Source: Membranipora membranacea (Eukaryota; Bryozoa; Gymnolaemata; Cheilostomatida; Membraniporidae). Taken from it: a stretch of 64,000 bases of DNA. This document shows positions 36,401 through 48,791 of this stretch, one piece after another. Positions within the stretch are counted from its first letter, which is position 1, and every line of letters begins with the position of its first letter. A program made the position numbers and the translations under genes. The notes under the pieces are model-generated. The model ran no database searches, had not been told where the DNA came from, and saw only the letters and a program-made list of their open reading frames with translations. The stretch is from assembly GCA_914767715.1 (NCBI GenBank), contig OU612066.1:2487001-2551000 (forward strand). Reading direction: 5' to 3'.

Positions 36401-39400
36401 CAATCTCATGAAGCCGTCAGCTTACAATAACAAGGTGAAGGTTGTCAGCAGGGTCTCACTTCTATTATAATGGTATAAATGATCTAGAAAGGGGAATAAA
36501 ACACTGACTCTGTGTACTGGCGTACGTCACTACTACACATCAGCCTGTACGATCCATAGCTCCCCGGTGCTGCCGGAGAGAGCTCGTACAGGCTAAGTCA
36601 ACGAGTCATATTCACTTACCTAAATTTGTACCTGATATGGGATTAGTATAAACAACTCTATATTAAAGCTAACCCGATATATTTTGTCTACGATTGGTGA
36701 CATTGTTCTACAACTTGATCGACTAACTCCTACCCATAGACTCAATAATATTATTAAGTCTATGCTCCTACCTAATAAGAAGGCCAAAACTCACAGGATA
36801 ACATGTGGGGATAATGTATAGTGATGCTCATATCATCAATCTAGTGTCCCCAAATTAGACTGATGAATCTGCTGGCCTGTTTCTTGGTTCACATAATCTT
36901 CTAGGAAAATTTGATGTTAATTAAAACTACACTACTTTACTACTACAAACTAACTGAAACAGTAAAAATTAACTAGCATGTGTAATATAATGTACTACGG
37001 GGGCATGCTCTATAAAAGCGTGCCTCGAAGAAAGGGCAAGGACTTGTCAGGGCCAGAAAATCGATTTTAAAATTTAATAGAAAGCAGACTAATAACTCAC
37101 CATTCCTAGACCAGGTGATGGCTGGGTCTGGGTGACCTCCTGCTTCACAGTTAAAGTAAGCAGTCCCTCCTTCGACAACAGATATAGACGTGGGCTCGTC
37201 TGTGAAATATGGCTCCTCTGTAATAAATACAATCATGTAGAATTTCTAGATTGGCAATAATCTAGAGTGTAACACACAATGCTTGAAAGAAATATCAACA
37301 AAGTATAAAGATTAGAATTATTACATCAGTAAAAGTGTATGTAATACCTCTGACAGAGACTCGGGCTGTAGCATGAACAGCCTGATTTCCTATACTAGCT
37401 GTACATCGGTACGTTCCTGCATCCCCACTCTCTACGTCAGTGATGAGCATAGTTCCTGAGCTAAGCAGAGTAGAACGAGTAGGATCTATCGTGTAAGGTA
37501 ATCCTTCTTTGTACCTGAGAAGTAAAGAGAAGAAACTTTATTCTAAACTACCCACCGACTGGTTCTAGATGTGGTATGTGTATCCAATACATGAATCAAT
37601 GAATATAAAGAATAAATAATATGTCTTTTAGGAATTAATACTAGTTGGAAGTTTCGGTAAATGATGGTTGGCAAATCTCCTATGACATATGAATTAAAAG
37701 TAATGTAATTAATTCATGCAAAATAAACACATCTTATAATAGCAGAAGATTGCAAATTTGTAATAACATGATGATGCAATGAAGAGCAGGTCTGTTTTTG
37801 CAATAAGACAAAAAAGGAACATATATGATTAAATGCCTCTCTGTTTATCATCTGTAACATTGAGTCATGCTGCTGGACTTTCAGGGGTCAGAGATTGATT
37901 GAACTCTTATTTCGCACTATCTGATAAGCCCCTCTGTATAATTTAGTCATTTTTTAAAAACCTTATTCTTCTGGTAATTTTAAGGCAATAAACACTTATA
38001 AAAAAAGATCAACGAATAATGTTTGATAACAAGTAACAATTGTAAACAAGACTTTATAATAACCTTAGACTTTAAAATATTATAAAGTCTATATAGTTGT
38101 CTATATTTTGATGCCAATGCAGATGAGGCACAAACAGACAGACTCACCACTGCATATCTGCGTCAGCTGAGGCTCGACATGTTAGGGATATAGACCCGCC
38201 TCGTGATACCGTCTGATCACGTGGTCTTAGAATGAACTCAGGTCGCCTGTCTGTAAAATATATCAAAGAATGATTTATACAGGAGCCTTAAAGTGCGAGC
38301 CGAGCGTGTGGTACATGAGTAGGCTGGACTGGCCAAAACTAACGCCGCAGTTGCAACTTTCACAGGCAGGTATGTTAACATGTATAACTAGTATAGTACA
38401 GAGGACACAGTTGGCTGTGAAGACCTCCTATTCTAATGGATGTTGGACTGTAGTATTATGTGACGATGAGTGGTGGAGGGTAACATGTATAACTAGTATA
38501 GTACTGAGGACACAGTTGGCTGTGAAGACCTCCCATTCTAATGGATGTTGGACTTTAGTATTATGTGACGATGAGTGGTGGAGGGTAACATGTATAACTA
38601 GTATAGTACTGAGGACACAGTTGGCTGTGAAGACCTCCTATTCTAATGGATGTTGGACTGTAGTATTATGTGACGATGAGTGGTGGAGGGTAACATGTAT
38701 AACTAGTATAGTACAGAGGACACAGTTGGCTGTGAAGACCTCCCATTCTAATGGATGTTGGACTGTAGTACTATGTGACGATGAGTGGTGGAGGGTAACA
38801 TGTATAACTAGTATAGTACTGAGGACACAGTTGGCTGTGAAGACCTTCCATTCTAATGGATGTTGGACTTTAGTATTATGTGATGATGAGTGGTGGAGGG
38901 TAACATGTATAACTAGTATAGTACAGAGGACACAGTTGGCTGTGAAGACCTCCCATTCTAATGGATGTTGGACTGTAGTACTATGTGACGATGAGTGGTG
39001 GAGGGTAACATGTATAACTAGTATAGTACTGAGGACACAGTTGGCTGTGAAGACCTTCCATTCTAATGGATGTTGGACTTTAGTATTATGTGATGATGAG
39101 TGGTGGAGGGTAACATGTATAACTAGTATAGTACTGAGGACACAGTTGGCTGTGAAGACCTCCTATTCTAATGGATGTTGGACTGTAGTATTATGTGACG
39201 ATGAGTGGTGGAGGGTAACATGTATAACTAGTATAGTACAGAGGACACAGTTGGCTGTGAAGACCTCCCATTCTAATGGATGTTGGACTGTAGTACTATG
39301 TGACGATGAGTGGTGGAGGGTAACATGTATAACTAGTATAGTACTGAGGACACAGTTGGCTGTGAAGACCTTCCATTCTAATGGATGTTGGACTTTAGTA

Positions 39401-42400
39401 TTATGTGATGATGAGTGGTGGAGGGTAACAAAGGTTGAAGGGGATAATAACACCATGATGGTATTGAGAACAAGTTTTTGTTCCCACAGTAGCTGAGCAG
39501 GTGTGTGTAGATTTATTGGGATAATGAGAAGTATAATGGCTGACTGATTGACAGCGGATTACTCTTATCTTTAATACTTTATAATCATGTGTCCTCTCTC
39601 TACCTAACCGTCCTACAGTTGAGTATCTCAGATTTTGACAAGACAATGATTTAATGGATAAGGAGCAGACAATTACAGGTAATTAGAGTGAATTTTGTTG
39701 ACCTAACTGTAGCCAGCTGAATGATAAGAGATTCCGAATGGGCACTTTAATGTTTGTATTAAATGACCTCTGTCTCCCGCTGCATATTGGGATATTGTTA
39801 TCCATATAAACAAAAGTTATCTCAGAAAATCACCTCAGGCTTGATTTAGAATATTGACGACTAGGTTAGGGTCAGATGACCACACTATAGGTAGGCCTAC
39901 ACAATTACATAAAACATTCAACAAACAATAGGAGTAAAAAATGTGCAGTTATGTCAGTTTGAACATGAGGTGATGTTTGCAAACTTATATCTGCTAATAT
40001 CATGATAATTTACACAGCTCTATTTGTCTGAGTGTAGTGTTACACAACAGCTGAATATAATATGAAGGAATGTTTTATTTTTTGGGCCTGGCAGCGTAAC
40101 ATCACATGACTGATAACTATAATTAAGAGAAGGGTACTCTATCCTTAAGGCCCAGCTAGTTAATCTTAAATCTGTGCAACAGCTGATCAAACAAAAACCT
40201 CTCATCTTATATTAGCTCTCAGCGTAACCTCACCTACAGTGATAAATTACTGATTATTTTTATTAACAAAATTGCCATTCACATCCTGTTGAAGTAGATT
40301 ATGAATTTATGGAGCAAGACAAGGATACTCTGGGTTGCTGACTGACTAGCAACAATTTATAACGCTAGAACAAGTTTGTTACCCTCTGTGGTGGCGGAGG
40401 GATATTGCAAAAGTCGGGTATCGCGGCAAACTTGTTCTAGTATAATGTATGGAAGAGATTTTTTTAAGTTTGCGAAGGTCACCAAGAGTGACCACAATTT
40501 TACCTCCCTCTCTATTTCTGCTCGCACCTGTAGAAGGCTGCTAATTTGTTAAATTAAGGGAGCTGAGTTTAATTAAATACACTGAAAACACGTGCCTACC
40601 CAGTGCAAAGTTAAAAATAAGGTGTGGTTATCATATTTATCTTAATAAAGTGTTGTAAATGAGATATTTATAAGCTGCATATGGAAATCACCAGCAATCA
40701 TGTCCGTTATGAATGGATAACGCTGTGTGTATTAGTTATTGCCCACAGATTTACACAGAAAAACACAACAAATCTACGTCATAACCACCTAACCTTGCTG
40801 TTCCATGCTAATTTTTTCTTGCCTCATATTTTTCACCCAAGCCAGACTTTCCTGTCGAGGATTATTTTCATAATTTATCCTTTGGTTTGAAATCACAGAT
40901 ACTCTAGAGGAGTAACGAATTCACAGGATGAAAAGCTTCTTTAAACAGCTTACAAATAGGGAAATTTATGTGAAGCTATCACTTAATAAAACACATAGCT
41001 TAATAACAAGCTCCCACCTTAGATAGAAACTGGTATTAGCTAGCAATAAGTCAACCCCCAACCTGGCTACCCCCAACCTGGCTAAACTGATATCTAGATC
41101 GTCTAGGTTAGGCTTAGAATTTGGGCCAACTAAGAGTTGAGAAAAACTAATTTCTGACTGGTCTTTACCTGTGATGCTGTTAGACTCTGGTAGTACGACA
41201 AGTCGGGCGGGGCCGCTCCTAGCCTCCCCTGCATCGTTCTGTGCCATACAGTCATAGTTACCATTATCTGTAGCCTTAGTATCCTCAATCATAAGAGTAC
41301 CATCGGCTAGCAGGCGGTATCTGCTCGTGGATTCCAGGTTAATCTCATTACTGCAGAGAAAATAAATACGAGTTGTCTGCCCATTCTAATTTATCTACCA
41401 TATATTTTGTTCAATTTATAAGGTTGATGAATAAAACCAAAATTTTTCAAAGAGGAATCACTACTGGACCGTGTGGTGTGCACTTTAAATGGTTTGCATG
41501 TGTGTGGTCTGTAAGTTTAACTTTTTGGGTGATTGAATGCGTCAATCAAGGTTAGCCGTCTGCCATCTTATTAAGCTGTGTGTACAATAATGTCATACTT
41601 GTAGAGTCTATAGGCTATGTGTAGATAGAAAGATAGCATGTTAGCATTGTACCTACAATGTTTTGTTGTAAAAGTATGGGCTTCAGTTTTAACATGTCAA
41701 AAAGTCAAATAAAAGCATTATTCAATTAAAATTTTTACACACAAGACACAAAAAGAAAGGTTCTCACTCAACATAATGATGGTTAATTAAACATAAAATA
41801 TTTATAAGCGTATATTATTGACAGCAAAGCTAACAGAAGTCATGCAACATCAATAGCCTGATCTGTACCAATTCAGCTGGCTCACAGCTCACTGATCTCA
41901 CGGAGATCAATCTCACAGATATGGTTCAAACCTAGACTTACCCAGAGGGAAACACCCTCCCTCATCGACTTAGCCCTTTCTTGACCACTTGTTGCACGCC
42001 TGACATATTTTTAAACAATTGAAAACCTCAAAAAGGCGGTACTTTGAAAATAATTTGTTGAGAAATTTTACTTGCCGGTTGTGAAACCAGGTTATTCTGG
42101 GACGTGGATTTCCGTCAGCAGCGCAGTGCATGTATACCCTCTGGCCCTCTCTGGTCTGTGCGTCTCGAGGCTCAGCTGTCAGCTCTGGTCTCGTGTGTCT
42201 GTACGTGGAGAGGCGGTTATTAGGCCGGGCTATCTCTGCAGCTCTGGCAGGTGACTGCTGGGCTGTCAGATGGCCATTCGTAGGGATACCATTAGGTGAA
42301 CTGCCAGGTACAGGTGTCCTGTCAGGTACAGGTGACCTGTCAGGTATTCTGATAGGAAGAGCAGCTGCTGGTCTGACTGTGGCAGGCTGTGTTGGAGGAA

Positions 42401-45400
42401 CTGTTACTGCTGCATATATTAAAAATAGACAAAGAAATTAACACATACCAAAATTTCCTCAAAAACAGAATTTGATATGAATATGTTTATATGCTCATTG
42501 GTATGTTATTTCTTCTAGAACTATTTCCAGAAATCAATTGTTTGCAATCCATATCGTAAACGATGCCAAAATAAATCAGAAAACCTACCACAATTAAAGT
42601 CTTCATCGCTGACTTCTGTTAGCGCGGAGCCTGTCAGTGACGGCGGCTCTGAGCAGGTGGCTGCCACCTCCATCAGATTCCTCGAGTGAGTCGTAAAATT
42701 CTTCAGCCATTTTAAATCACAGTCACATACAAGTGGATTTGAATCTAACCGCCTGCAAACAGAAACCAAGTATTTCAGTACATAGAGAGTTGAGAATTGT
42801 CTCCTATGCAATATGTTATTGCAAGGGAATGGATGTACAAAAAGCTGTACGCCAAACCAAATCATCAATGATTTAGTATTTTTGACATCAGTACAACATC
42901 TTGTAGGTTAGTGTGCTGATATTGTCCAGACACTTACATTTTATTGCTTAGGAAGTAAACTAACACATTTTTAACAGTTCAACAATTGAGTCATCAGTTA
43001 TATGACAGTACAGATTAAACTTCAAAGCAGAGCTGTCAGCAGAAGAAGTCATGGGAAATGAATCACAACAAGATCACCAAATAATTCGAGCTCACAAGTC
43101 AGTGCTAAGAGCTTACTAAGCTGCCCAACATAGATTAGCGTTTATGTGGAAACTCACAGTCTAGACAGTTCGTGAATAGGATCTAAGGCTTCTTTGGGAA
43201 TCGTCCTCAATTGATTGTTATGAAGGAATCTGAAATGCGAAATTACACAGGTTTTACAATGCTAGAATCGTGATCAAAATACACTCAAGCCAATTATAAT
43301 GCTGTAAGCAGCTCCAGTAAGGATGAGCTTTGTAGGAGACAATTACTAGCTTCTTCCTCCTCACCCGTCGCACAAGCGCCAATCAAAAGGTTATTGTCAT
43401 CAGCGTTGATGTAATCCAGTTGGTTGAAGGACTTAACAAGAGTTGAAAATACGAAAATTAAAATCTCAACCCTAGTTTAAAGTTTAAAGTTTTTAAGTAT
43501 TATTACGAAAATATAAAAAGAACATTGTTACTATTACAGAGAGACTGTTAGCATGTGGAGTGTAATGTGAGGATTGTCAGGGTCATGTGGGGGTCATGGG
43601 ACATATTGTGAGAAAATGTAGAACCATGCAGATGAAGAAAATGAACTCAAAAAAATAAAACTTATGCTATATAATAAAGTAGTATTGTAACCCAAACTTC
43701 TGCATTGCAAGTGAGTAGTGATGAAAAGGTTGACGATTCTTCTCAGACTATTGGTTAGAAATCTTAGAGTGATTAACCATCCTCACACTTTTCTACTCTG
43801 CAGACACACCACAAGTTTCAGTCATAAACATATATTATATTACATCATATTATATTATCTAGGTTTATGTATGTAGTCTTGATGCATAAGAAAATGTATC
43901 TGCTATAACTATACTGAAATACCTGACTTATAAGACATGGTCACTTGTAGTACACATGCCTTATATGGGAGGTATAACGGTCATGATATAAATAGTACCA
44001 GGTCAAACTGGTGCAGGGGAGAATTTTTGAACTGAACCAAAGCAGCATGAAAGCATGGGAGATTCTCATCATTCAAGAAAAGTTCGGGGAGCATTCTGCA
44101 GCAAAATGTTTTATATCATTCCGCAACCTCTGCAGCAGAGCTAAAGGAAATAATGATTATCTTCATCACACAGGTATCATTGGTGTAAATAAATAGAACT
44201 GTGCACTAGGCTATAATAAAACTAGGTGAGGATGAATTATAAATACTGAGTAGGAGGGTCAATACCACAAGGTGTGGACTAAGTTCTTCACTTACAATCT
44301 CTGCAAGGCTGGTAGACCCTCAAAAGTGTCTACACTTATCTGGTCTATTTCATTTGAGTGTGCATACCTAAATAATAGGGTATAATATTGTCAAACAAGT
44401 CTGTCACAGAGAATGCGCTGCTATTGCAGTCGTGATATCAGGGTGGAGGAGTAAGAGGTAATGAGTTGATCACTTCCTGATGAGTGGGCAGTGGACACAG
44501 CTGTACCCCATAACAGTCCGTCCGTCAGCCCCTCCTTACAGCGGGTCTGTAATCTGCACTCGCTGCCTTTACTTGGCATTAGTTTTCAATTAAACTCTAA
44601 ACTTAAAAAATCGGATTCAGGGTCTGCTTTACTGAGTATTGTTCTCAGCAATTAGTCAGAAACAATAAACCATGTGGGGAACAGGCGCAGCTTAGACTCA
44701 TTAATATAAGGGAGATCATAGGCTGCCGTCACCCGGACTCAGCAATCAATCAACTGATCGTAATCAATTAAACAATTTTAAGTTGTTACACATTCACTGC
44801 ACATTTAATGAGATTTTTGTTTAACATCATTATCATACCATTAACTTCTCCATTTGTCACATGAAATGACAGCCAATGCTTTTTTGTAAAGGGAGTAATT
44901 CCCGGATTGAATTTCACAATAAAAAAAATTCCTATATTCAAATCTCAGACAGTGTATTGATGCCCGAGGCTAGGGCCATATGACTGTAAGGGTACACCTT
45001 ACACATGTGACACCACACACATATGACTGGTAAGATACACCTGACACATGTGACACCACACACATATGACTGTAAAGGTACACCTTACACATGTGACACC
45101 ACACACATATGACTGTAAGGGTACACCTTACACATGTGACACCACACACATGACTGTAAGGGTACACCTTACACATGTGACACCACACACATATGGCTGT
45201 AAGGGTACACCTTACACATGTGACACCACACACATATGACTGTAAGGGTAAACAGTGAGAGGTGTCTGAGTACGTAACTCGGATATAGAGTTTATAGTCT
45301 GCAACTCGTATCAGAGTCGCTCATCTCATGCTACTGCTTATTTACTGTCCTAACCATCAATTACCAGATTTAAAATTGTCCAGACAAACAGGTATGTCAG

Positions 45401-48400
45401 AGACAGTCAAAATACACAAATACATGTCGGGATTGAGGTGAATACCAAATGAAGCTAGAGGTAAACTTGTCACCGCTAACGAAATGAGGCGTCATCAAAC
45501 AGCTCGAATACAGTATCAGGTATCAGTATATGGCATAGAGTAGATAAAAACTTACAGCTGTTCAAGTTTGTCCAATCCTACAAAAGCTCGTGAGCCGAGA
45601 GATTTAATTTTATTCTTATACAAGTATCTACAAAAATAAGGGAATATTAATCACAGCTATTACAGAGATTTAGCGAACAGCTGACAAGCATACAGTAAAA
45701 TACACTCAATACCCAACATAATATGAAGCCATTGAATGGATGGGCCTTGAGCCTAGGATTTGAAGGTTCTTGATAGCTTTAGATTGACACTATTTATGAT
45801 TGAATGACACTCAATGTAAACTTTGGATGGGTGTCATATCATGTGCACAGAGTGCTGCAAGGTATTCAATCGAATCTCTAAAAGCAATAAAGAGTTAAAA
45901 ACTGTTCCATTATATTTTAGTGATCTATAGTTGAACATAGAAAGATATATTGAATTATGTGACTTATTCGCGCATCGGACAAAAACCCGATCTGATATCA
46001 GTAGGACTAGCAAACAATGAACATGCAAAAATCATCCGCTGAGCGCTAACTAAATCTCGCAAAGAATGTTTTGTACAGAAGTTAGGCTTATGATTTGTAA
46101 CTGACTTTTAGAGAATGGCTCATGGCTAATTGACCAGCCCGCTAAACGGGCTGTAGAGGTAATCAGGATGCCTCATCAACTTTAGCACAAAAGTACGACG
46201 CTGTCCTCGTCGCGAAACAATCACACAGCGCATAGGGTAATACTATCTGTGAATGAAGTCTGAGATAAGATATTACGTTACATTATACGAATGTTGATAG
46301 ATTATACTTACAGATATTTTAGATTTTCTAATCCCATGAATGCCTCATCAGATATTTCTATGATCTCATTACTGTTTAGTAATCTACAATCAAATAAAAA
46401 GGTCATATAAAGCCCGGCATCAGAGATGAATGCGTTCAGGGAAGCAGGGCTGCTGCTGCTGCCGTGGCTGGCAGCAGATGTTGATTGAACTGATGGCATT
46501 GCTCTAGTAGATTATCACGGTCTGACTAACGGTTGTTGACCATGCGACAATCACATTTTACAGACATTCACACCAAAGCACTGGTAACACATAAAGCGCG
46601 GCAGCCAAAGTGCATTGGCTCAACTCCTGGCATGTTGTATTAATACTGAGACATGACCTGGACTGGCTAATTCGGGAAACCTCAGAATTAAGTCAGTGAC
46701 CGAGATTGTTAGAGGCTGATGGCCGAATTCACAACCGAAATCTCTGATAAACACTCACAGCATAATTGTTATGTAACAGAATGTTTACCGATGTGAACTT
46801 ATCAAACAGATCAGCATATTAATGCCACTGTTAGAACCCGAGTCAATACCCACCGAAATAGGATTGATGGCTCTCAACAGCAGTAATTAGAAGGAAATGA
46901 CTGATGTGATTCAAAATGTCTAGCATATAACATGGGATATTGGTACATCCCAACCAGTCCTGTGATACTGGGGAGGGGAGGGGAGGGGAGGGGAGGGGAG
47001 GGGAGGGGAGGGGAGGGGAGGGGAGGGGAGGGGAGGAGGAGGAGGAGGGTGATTACTTACAGTGTGTACAGACTATCTAACCCATTGAATACTCCAGGTT
47101 TTATTGTAGATATTCTGTTAAACCTCAGATCTCTGCAAAAAGACGAAACATTTATCAGCAGTGATTTATTTATACATACATGATAAGGATTGTTAGGTTG
47201 GCACCATAGACTTAATGATATTAATAAGTCTATGGTTGGCACACAATAATTTGTATTATTGGGATATCATGGTCAAATATTTTACCGTTATCATGACAAC
47301 CTCTTGTTTGAACTTCGGAAACAGAAAATATACGTTGTTTGGTTTGGTTGCTTTAGGGTGGCTGGTTGTTAGATTTAGTGGCATCATAGGGATGATGATT
47401 ACATTCCTGAGGTATTATTTGGCTGGGCTCTTGGCATCAGCTGGGATATCCCCAGGACTACTTCCTTAATTTCTCTCATGCCTAGACTTTAGATTATGCC
47501 ATACACAACAATTAAACCCTGATTAATTATCAACATGTGGCTTTACATCACAATAAAAGGGCTATAAGATAATAAGTAATTAGCTGTTAAATAAATAAGG
47601 TAGTCGTTGTACTCTTGTAGGACTCATGTAGGATTAGATGGGATTAGTTTCAGATATCAAACAAACATTTATCTAGTTATCTCATCTTTCAGTTAACTTA
47701 GTTAGATAGACAAGCACCCCTGTCAGTTAGTCTGGTGACAATCTGCAACAAGTACCATTATACAACATTTTCTTATGCAGCCGGACGGTGCGGTTTCTGA
47801 AATTTACCCATACATTAAGTACATTCAGCCAAATAGAGTAAAAAAGAAACTCTCAGCTCATGAGTTATTTACAGAAGGCCAATCCTTTACTTTGCGTAAT
47901 GAGATCATAAATATTTTACAGGTGCTCTGCCGCTTGAGAAGGCAGAGCTGAGGTGAACTTTGGAGTAAATCCTGTAGAGTAATGAGTTATTGAATAACAA
48001 TAACCGTAAAATCAAAAGTATATATACTAATTATATACAGAGGAATGCCTAGATTTATCAGTCATAGCTCATTAAAGCTGGGATTTTCATTCAAACAGGC
48101 GTTACAGCCGCCAAAACTGCTGCCAAATATCTCATTACATCTGTTTCTAAAATCATAAACCTGGATCTGTCCGAATCCTAACATATGATTCATTCAAACA
48201 TTCTCTCATTCTAATACTCATCAAGCTGATCACGTAAAACAATCATAAGCGTATAACTTGGGTAAATTAACATGTTAGTAGTACAAATAGGTAAATACCC
48301 AGATACTATCCAGATACTAGACATAATTGTGTAGTTTATACACCATGTTTACTTGTGGTCTAATATAGTACATGATTATTTACTTATACATATAACAGTT

Positions 48401-48791
48401 ACATGCTTTAATAAACAAGAAATTCCCTCAGCAAACACAGGACAAAAACCTTGTTGTTCTTCGGAAAAATGATAGGTTGCATATTATTTGTTTATCACTT
48501 GGATTAGATCATTTCTACAAAAATGCAGCATTATCAACAATTCTTGCAGTGAACTACATAAACAGTATATTAGACATACATTGGTTTGGTTATAACTTAC
48601 AGTATGGCTGTGTCACGTGGGACCTTTGGTACTTCCGTGAGTCCGACAAACATACACCTCACCACCATACCATTATCCCTGGTGAAGCAGAGACATCTGG
48701 TGGGGCAGCCCGCTGTCTGTGATAGGCCAGGAGACAACAAAGTCAGCATATAATAAACTGCTATTAACAGGCAGTATTTAACAGTCTCCAT
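27445..48791 (-). CDS. PXDN: Peroxidasin (LRR-Ig-haem peroxidase matrix protein), 27 exons
   Basis: Exons, 5' to 3': 48791-48601, 47132-47061, 46383-46312, 45627-45556, 44367-44296, 43229-43158, 42752-42589, 42409-42076, 41350-41169, 38250-38148, 37514-37348, 37217-37101, 35801-35640, 34614-34456, 34280-34161, 33660-33391, 33140-32901, 32421-32241, 32047-31839, 31459-31308, 31042-30800, 30609-30485, 30301-30093, 29575-29408, 29053-28936, 28733-28519, 27674-27445. Phases agree throughout; about 1,472 residues. Order: signal peptide (1-25), LRRNT, LRRs in five 72-nt exons, LRRCT (about 185-238), Pro-rich linker, four Ig domains (about 315-686), haem peroxidase, coiled coil. Peroxidase residues known from the family are kept: distal Gln/Asp/His in GQFLDHD (about 899-905), Arg/Glu in REHNR (about 1070), proximal His in FRFGHTLI (about 1151). 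Family role: secreted haem enzyme making hypobromous acid for collagen IV sulfilimine cross-links in basement membrane. The last exon either reads through to TAG at 27,445-27,447 or splices at GTGGGT; no von Willebrand C domain was found. Confidence 0.95.
36542..36594. repeat. 53-nt two-tier hairpin in a peroxidasin intron
   Basis: AGCCTGTACGA (36,542-36,552) pairs perfectly with TCGTACAGGCT (36,584-36,594). Inside it AGCTCCCCGG (36,558-36,567) faces CCGGAGAGAGCT (36,573-36,584), giving an almost continuous stem around TGCTG. The shape recalls a short pre-miRNA, but 53 nt is below the usual length. Confidence 0.7.
36735..36764. repeat. 30-bp palindrome with CATAGACT arms
   Basis: The arm at 36,735-36,749 is the reverse complement of 36,750-36,764 with one mismatch and no loop. 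The arms begin CATAGACT and end AAGTCTATG. A related palindrome lies at 47,204-47,235 and a looser one at 38,066-38,091, all inside peroxidasin introns. Confidence 0.75.
38376..39430. repeat. Ten tandem copies of a 105-bp satellite unit
   Basis: The unit begins TAACATGTATAACTAGTATA and repeats every 105 bp (35 codons) for about 1,055 bp inside the peroxidasin intron between the Ig1 and Ig2 exons. Because the period is a multiple of three, one plus-strand frame (38270-39496, 408 codons) stays open through all ten units. Units differ at few sites (CAGAGG or CTGAGG; TCCTAT, TCCCAT or TTCCAT; ACTGTAG or ACTTTAG). The variants show a higher-order order: units 3-5 recur as 8-10 and units 4-5 recur as 6-7. 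Confidence 0.95.
44979..45249. repeat. 43-bp minisatellite, about six and a half copies
   Basis: TGACTGTAAGGGTACACCTT starts at 44,981 and related starts follow at 45,024, 45,067, 45,110, 45,151, 45,194 and 45,237. Five of the six spacings are 43 bp and one is 41. Each unit contains the palindromic ACACATGTG. It lies in a peroxidasin intron between two LRR exons. Confidence 0.95.
46970..47049. repeat. (GGGGA)n purine tract ending in (GGA)n
   Basis: About 13 GGGGA units followed by several GGA units form a pure purine block of about 80 bp on the plus strand. On the transcribed peroxidasin RNA this becomes a pyrimidine tract starting about ten bases downstream of the donor of the 47132-47061 LRR exon. 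Confidence 0.95.
47204..47235. repeat. Imperfect 32-bp palindrome, CCATAGACTTA arms
   Basis: CCATAGACTTA at 47,204-47,214 pairs with TAAGTCTATGG at 47,225-47,235 around an AT-rich centre. The arms are nearly the same as those of the palindrome at 36,735-36,764, 10 kb away in the same gene. Confidence 0.75.

Noticed and set aside
38376-39430. A CRISPR-like repeat array
   Set aside because: Units are contiguous 105-bp copies with no unique spacers, in an animal intron; it is a tandem satellite.
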